From Lachnospiraceae bacterium (GTDB lineage Bacteria > Bacillota > Clostridia > Lachnospirales > Lachnospiraceae): a stretch of DNA of 6,746 nucleotides. The notes beneath the pieces were generated by a model. It had not been told where the DNA came from. It saw nothing but the letters and a program-made list of their open reading frames with translations, and searched no databases. Made by a program: the position numbers and the translations under genes. Location: positions 1 through 6,746 of the forward strand of contig JAAVAG010000147.1 in assembly GCA_014804185.1 (NCBI GenBank). Reading direction: 5' to 3'. The stretch's first letter is position 1. Each line of letters opens with the position of its first letter. Positions 5,126 through 6,746 of the stretch are shown piece after piece.

Positions 5126-6746
5126 ACAGAGCTATCGAAGTCCTGTTATTCGTGATGTCCTAGAAAAGGATGAACGATTGATAGATACCGGTATGCTCCA
5201 CTACGAATCATCTGTTGCAGGATACAACGAAAGGTATCACAGAGGAGAGACTTCGCACACTATTCATGTTTGGTGGGCAAGACGACCTCATAGTGCCATG
5301 AGATCATTAGTTTTCTCTTCTTTGTGTAAAGATAAGAGCGATACTGCAACAGCTACAATGGCACAGTTAGCAATGAGTTGTGATAATACTATTGTGAATA
5401 AAGCGAGTGAAATGCTCCAAGCACAGTATGAAGCATCCCCAAGAGTATTAGATATGTTTGGCGGCGGTGGAACTATTCCTTTTGAAGCCAAGCGTTTGGG
5501 GCTTGATTCATACTCGATAGATTCTAATCAGCTTTCTGTTTTCATACAAAGATGCAATATGCTATATGCAGACAGCATTGATTTGAAGCAGGCACAGAAA
5601 AAAATTGAAAAAATCGGAACTGAGATCCTTTCCAATCTAAAAGCCCGTACTGACTGGCTTTATCCTCTCCGCAAAGAAACAAGCGAAAGTGTGTTTGGCT
5701 ATGTTTGGACTTATCGTATTACTTGTCCTCATTGCGGGCATAGAAGTATTCTTTCAAAAAGGCCATGGCTCTCCAAGAAGAAAAACCGCCGTGTTGGATT
5801 TGTTTCTGAGACCAGCGAGATGGATGGAGCAGAAAATCTAAGAGTTAAAGATTTGTCAGAAACTGAAGAACCGTTTTCTCCTCATTGGGAAAGGTACACG
5901 GGTATTCTACATTGTCCCGAATGCAAAAAGCTAATAGAAAAAGTAAATGTTTTGGATTGCGAAGATGTTATGACTGCACTTATCAAAAACAGAGATGGTG
6001 CAGGAAAGGACTTCGTTAGTGTAGACGAAAAAAACGCAATTCCAAATGTAGAAGAAATTAAGATTGAAGAAGAACGAGTATTAGAAAAACTGGATATTAG
6101 CTTACCAATATCTGAACTTCCAGTATGGTCAGGCGTTGTTAATCCAGCATTGTATGGAATTAAAACTCACGCAGACTTTCTTAATAAAAGACAGCGACTG
6201 GTTCTCTTATATTTGATTGATGAATTGGCAACGCATTATGCTGATATGGTTATGGAAGATAGTGACATGGCAAAATTCGTAATAGGCGCTTTGTCAAGTT
6301 TGATTGACCAAGTGGTTGATTGGAACTGCCGTTTATCAATGTGGATACCACAGAATGAGCAGGTAGGGCGAGGCTTCTGCGGTCCAGGAATAGCCATGCT
6401 GTTCGATTATGCAGAAACAGATCAAACACTTAAAGGTCCGGCGAATCTGTGGGATAAGTTAAAGCGAATCTGCAAAGGTGTAAAATCTTTTGAGAATTGC
6501 AAAGGACACATCACAATTAAGCACGCTCACGCTCAGCAGTTGCCATTTGATGACGATTTCTTTGATGCGATTGTAACTGACCCACCATATTATGATAATA
6601 TATATTACTCAATTCTGGCAGATTTCTTTTATTCATGGAAAAAGCCATTGCTTCAAAAAATTGAACCAGAACTTTTCTCAAACGATATTACAGATTGTCG
6701 TTACGAATTAGTAGCTTCATCGAGACGAGTTGAAGAAGGACAATCA
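5112..6746 (+). CDS. DUF1156 Zn-ribbon DNA methyltransferase, C-terminus missing
   Basis: 545 codons are open from the ATG at 5112 to the window edge without a stop. The family is usually about 900-1000 residues, so roughly half is visible. The N-terminus has the DUF1156 signature with WWARRP (residues 54-59). SAM-binding motif I is DMFGGGGT (114-121). A zinc ribbon is formed by CPHC (205-208) and CPEC (268-271). The catalytic amino-methyltransferase motif DPPY (490-493) sits in VTDPPYYDNIYYSILADFFY. The large insertion between motif I and DPPY is normal for this group (COG1743, adenine-specific methylase with Zn ribbon). It should methylate an exocyclic amino group (N6-adenine or N4-cytosine). 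In other genomes DUF1156 methylases sit with DUF499 ATPases, helicases and nuclease-like proteins in anti-phage clusters; those partners would lie to the right. No RBS of its own is obvious beyond GGAGG at 5095-5099; it overlaps the upstream ORF by 14 bases. Confidence 0.9.
   Translation, partial: MEENKQSYRSPVIRDVLEKDERLIDTGMLHYESSVAGYNERYHRGETSHTIHVWWARRPHSAMRSLVFSSLCKDKSDTATATMAQLAMSCDNTIVNKASEMLQAQYEASPRVLDMFGGGGTIPFEAKRLGLDSYSIDSNQLSVFIQRCNMLYADSIDLKQAQKKIEKIGTEILSNLKARTDWLYPLRKETSESVFGYVWTYRITCPHCGHRSILSKRPWLSKKKNRRVGFVSETSEMDGAENLRVKDLSETEEPFSPHWERYTGILHCPECKKLIEKVNVLDCEDVMTALIKNRDGAGKDFVSVDEKNAIPNVEEIKIEEERVLEKLDISLPISELPVWSGVVNPALYGIKTHADFLNKRQRLVLLYLIDELATHYADMVMEDSDMAKFVIGALSSLIDQVVDWNCRLSMWIPQNEQVGRGFCGPGIAMLFDYAETDQTLKGPANLWDKLKRICKGVKSFENCKGHITIKHAHAQQLPFDDDFFDAIVTDPPYYDNIYYSILADFFYSWKKPLLQKIEPELFSNDITDCRYELVASSRRVEEGQS

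Noticed and set aside
5288..5491. 67-residue minus-strand reading frame
   Set aside because: It is antisense to the SAM-binding region of the methylase; its glycine/proline pattern is the complement of the motif I codons.

Overview
The window looks like accessory DNA from a gut-type Clostridia (Lachnospiraceae-like) genome or plasmid. The genes have strong AGGAGG-type ribosome binding sites. The gene set (ParM-like actin, YqaJ exonuclease, Rad52-like annealing protein, DUF932 protein) is typical of plasmids, integrative conjugative elements and phages of that group. Organism and element type are inferred from gene content only.

Positions 1-4052, all minus strand, form a compact plasmid/ICE maintenance and recombination module. 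In transcription order it holds a 30-residue peptide, a DUF932 plasmid/phage-like protein, a 259-bp gap with five regularly spaced 19-bp dyads, a YqaJ-family exonuclease, a ParM/StbA-type actin-like ATPase, a small ParR-like ribbon-helix-helix protein whose 5' end carries an apparent one-base frameshift, a 200-bp gap with more dyads of the same family, and the 5' part of a Rad52-type single-strand annealing protein that runs off the left edge. Exonuclease plus annealing protein would form a Red/RecET-like recombination pair. ParM plus ParR would form a type II partition pair. The dyad arrays bracket the exonuclease-ParM-ParR block, and an imperfect hairpin element also occurs in opposite orientation at each end. 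The dyads are the best candidates for ParR-binding (parC-like) sites or for operators shared by both recombination genes.

Positions 4053-4850 are a non-coding or decayed boundary. The part next to the module holds leader hairpins, a terminator-like hairpin overlapping a tiny ORF, and an A+T-rich inverted repeat. After it comes a small plus-strand pseudogene (4363-4656) with four in-frame stops and no frameshift.

From about 4797 to the right edge the DNA is plus strand, more A+T rich, and starts with a near-consensus sigma-A promoter. It encodes a small unrecognised protein interrupted by one amber codon, overlapped by a DUF1156-type Zn-ribbon DNA methyltransferase cut by the window end. DUF1156 methylases are often found in anti-phage gene clusters, so a defence cargo probably begins here and continues beyond the window.
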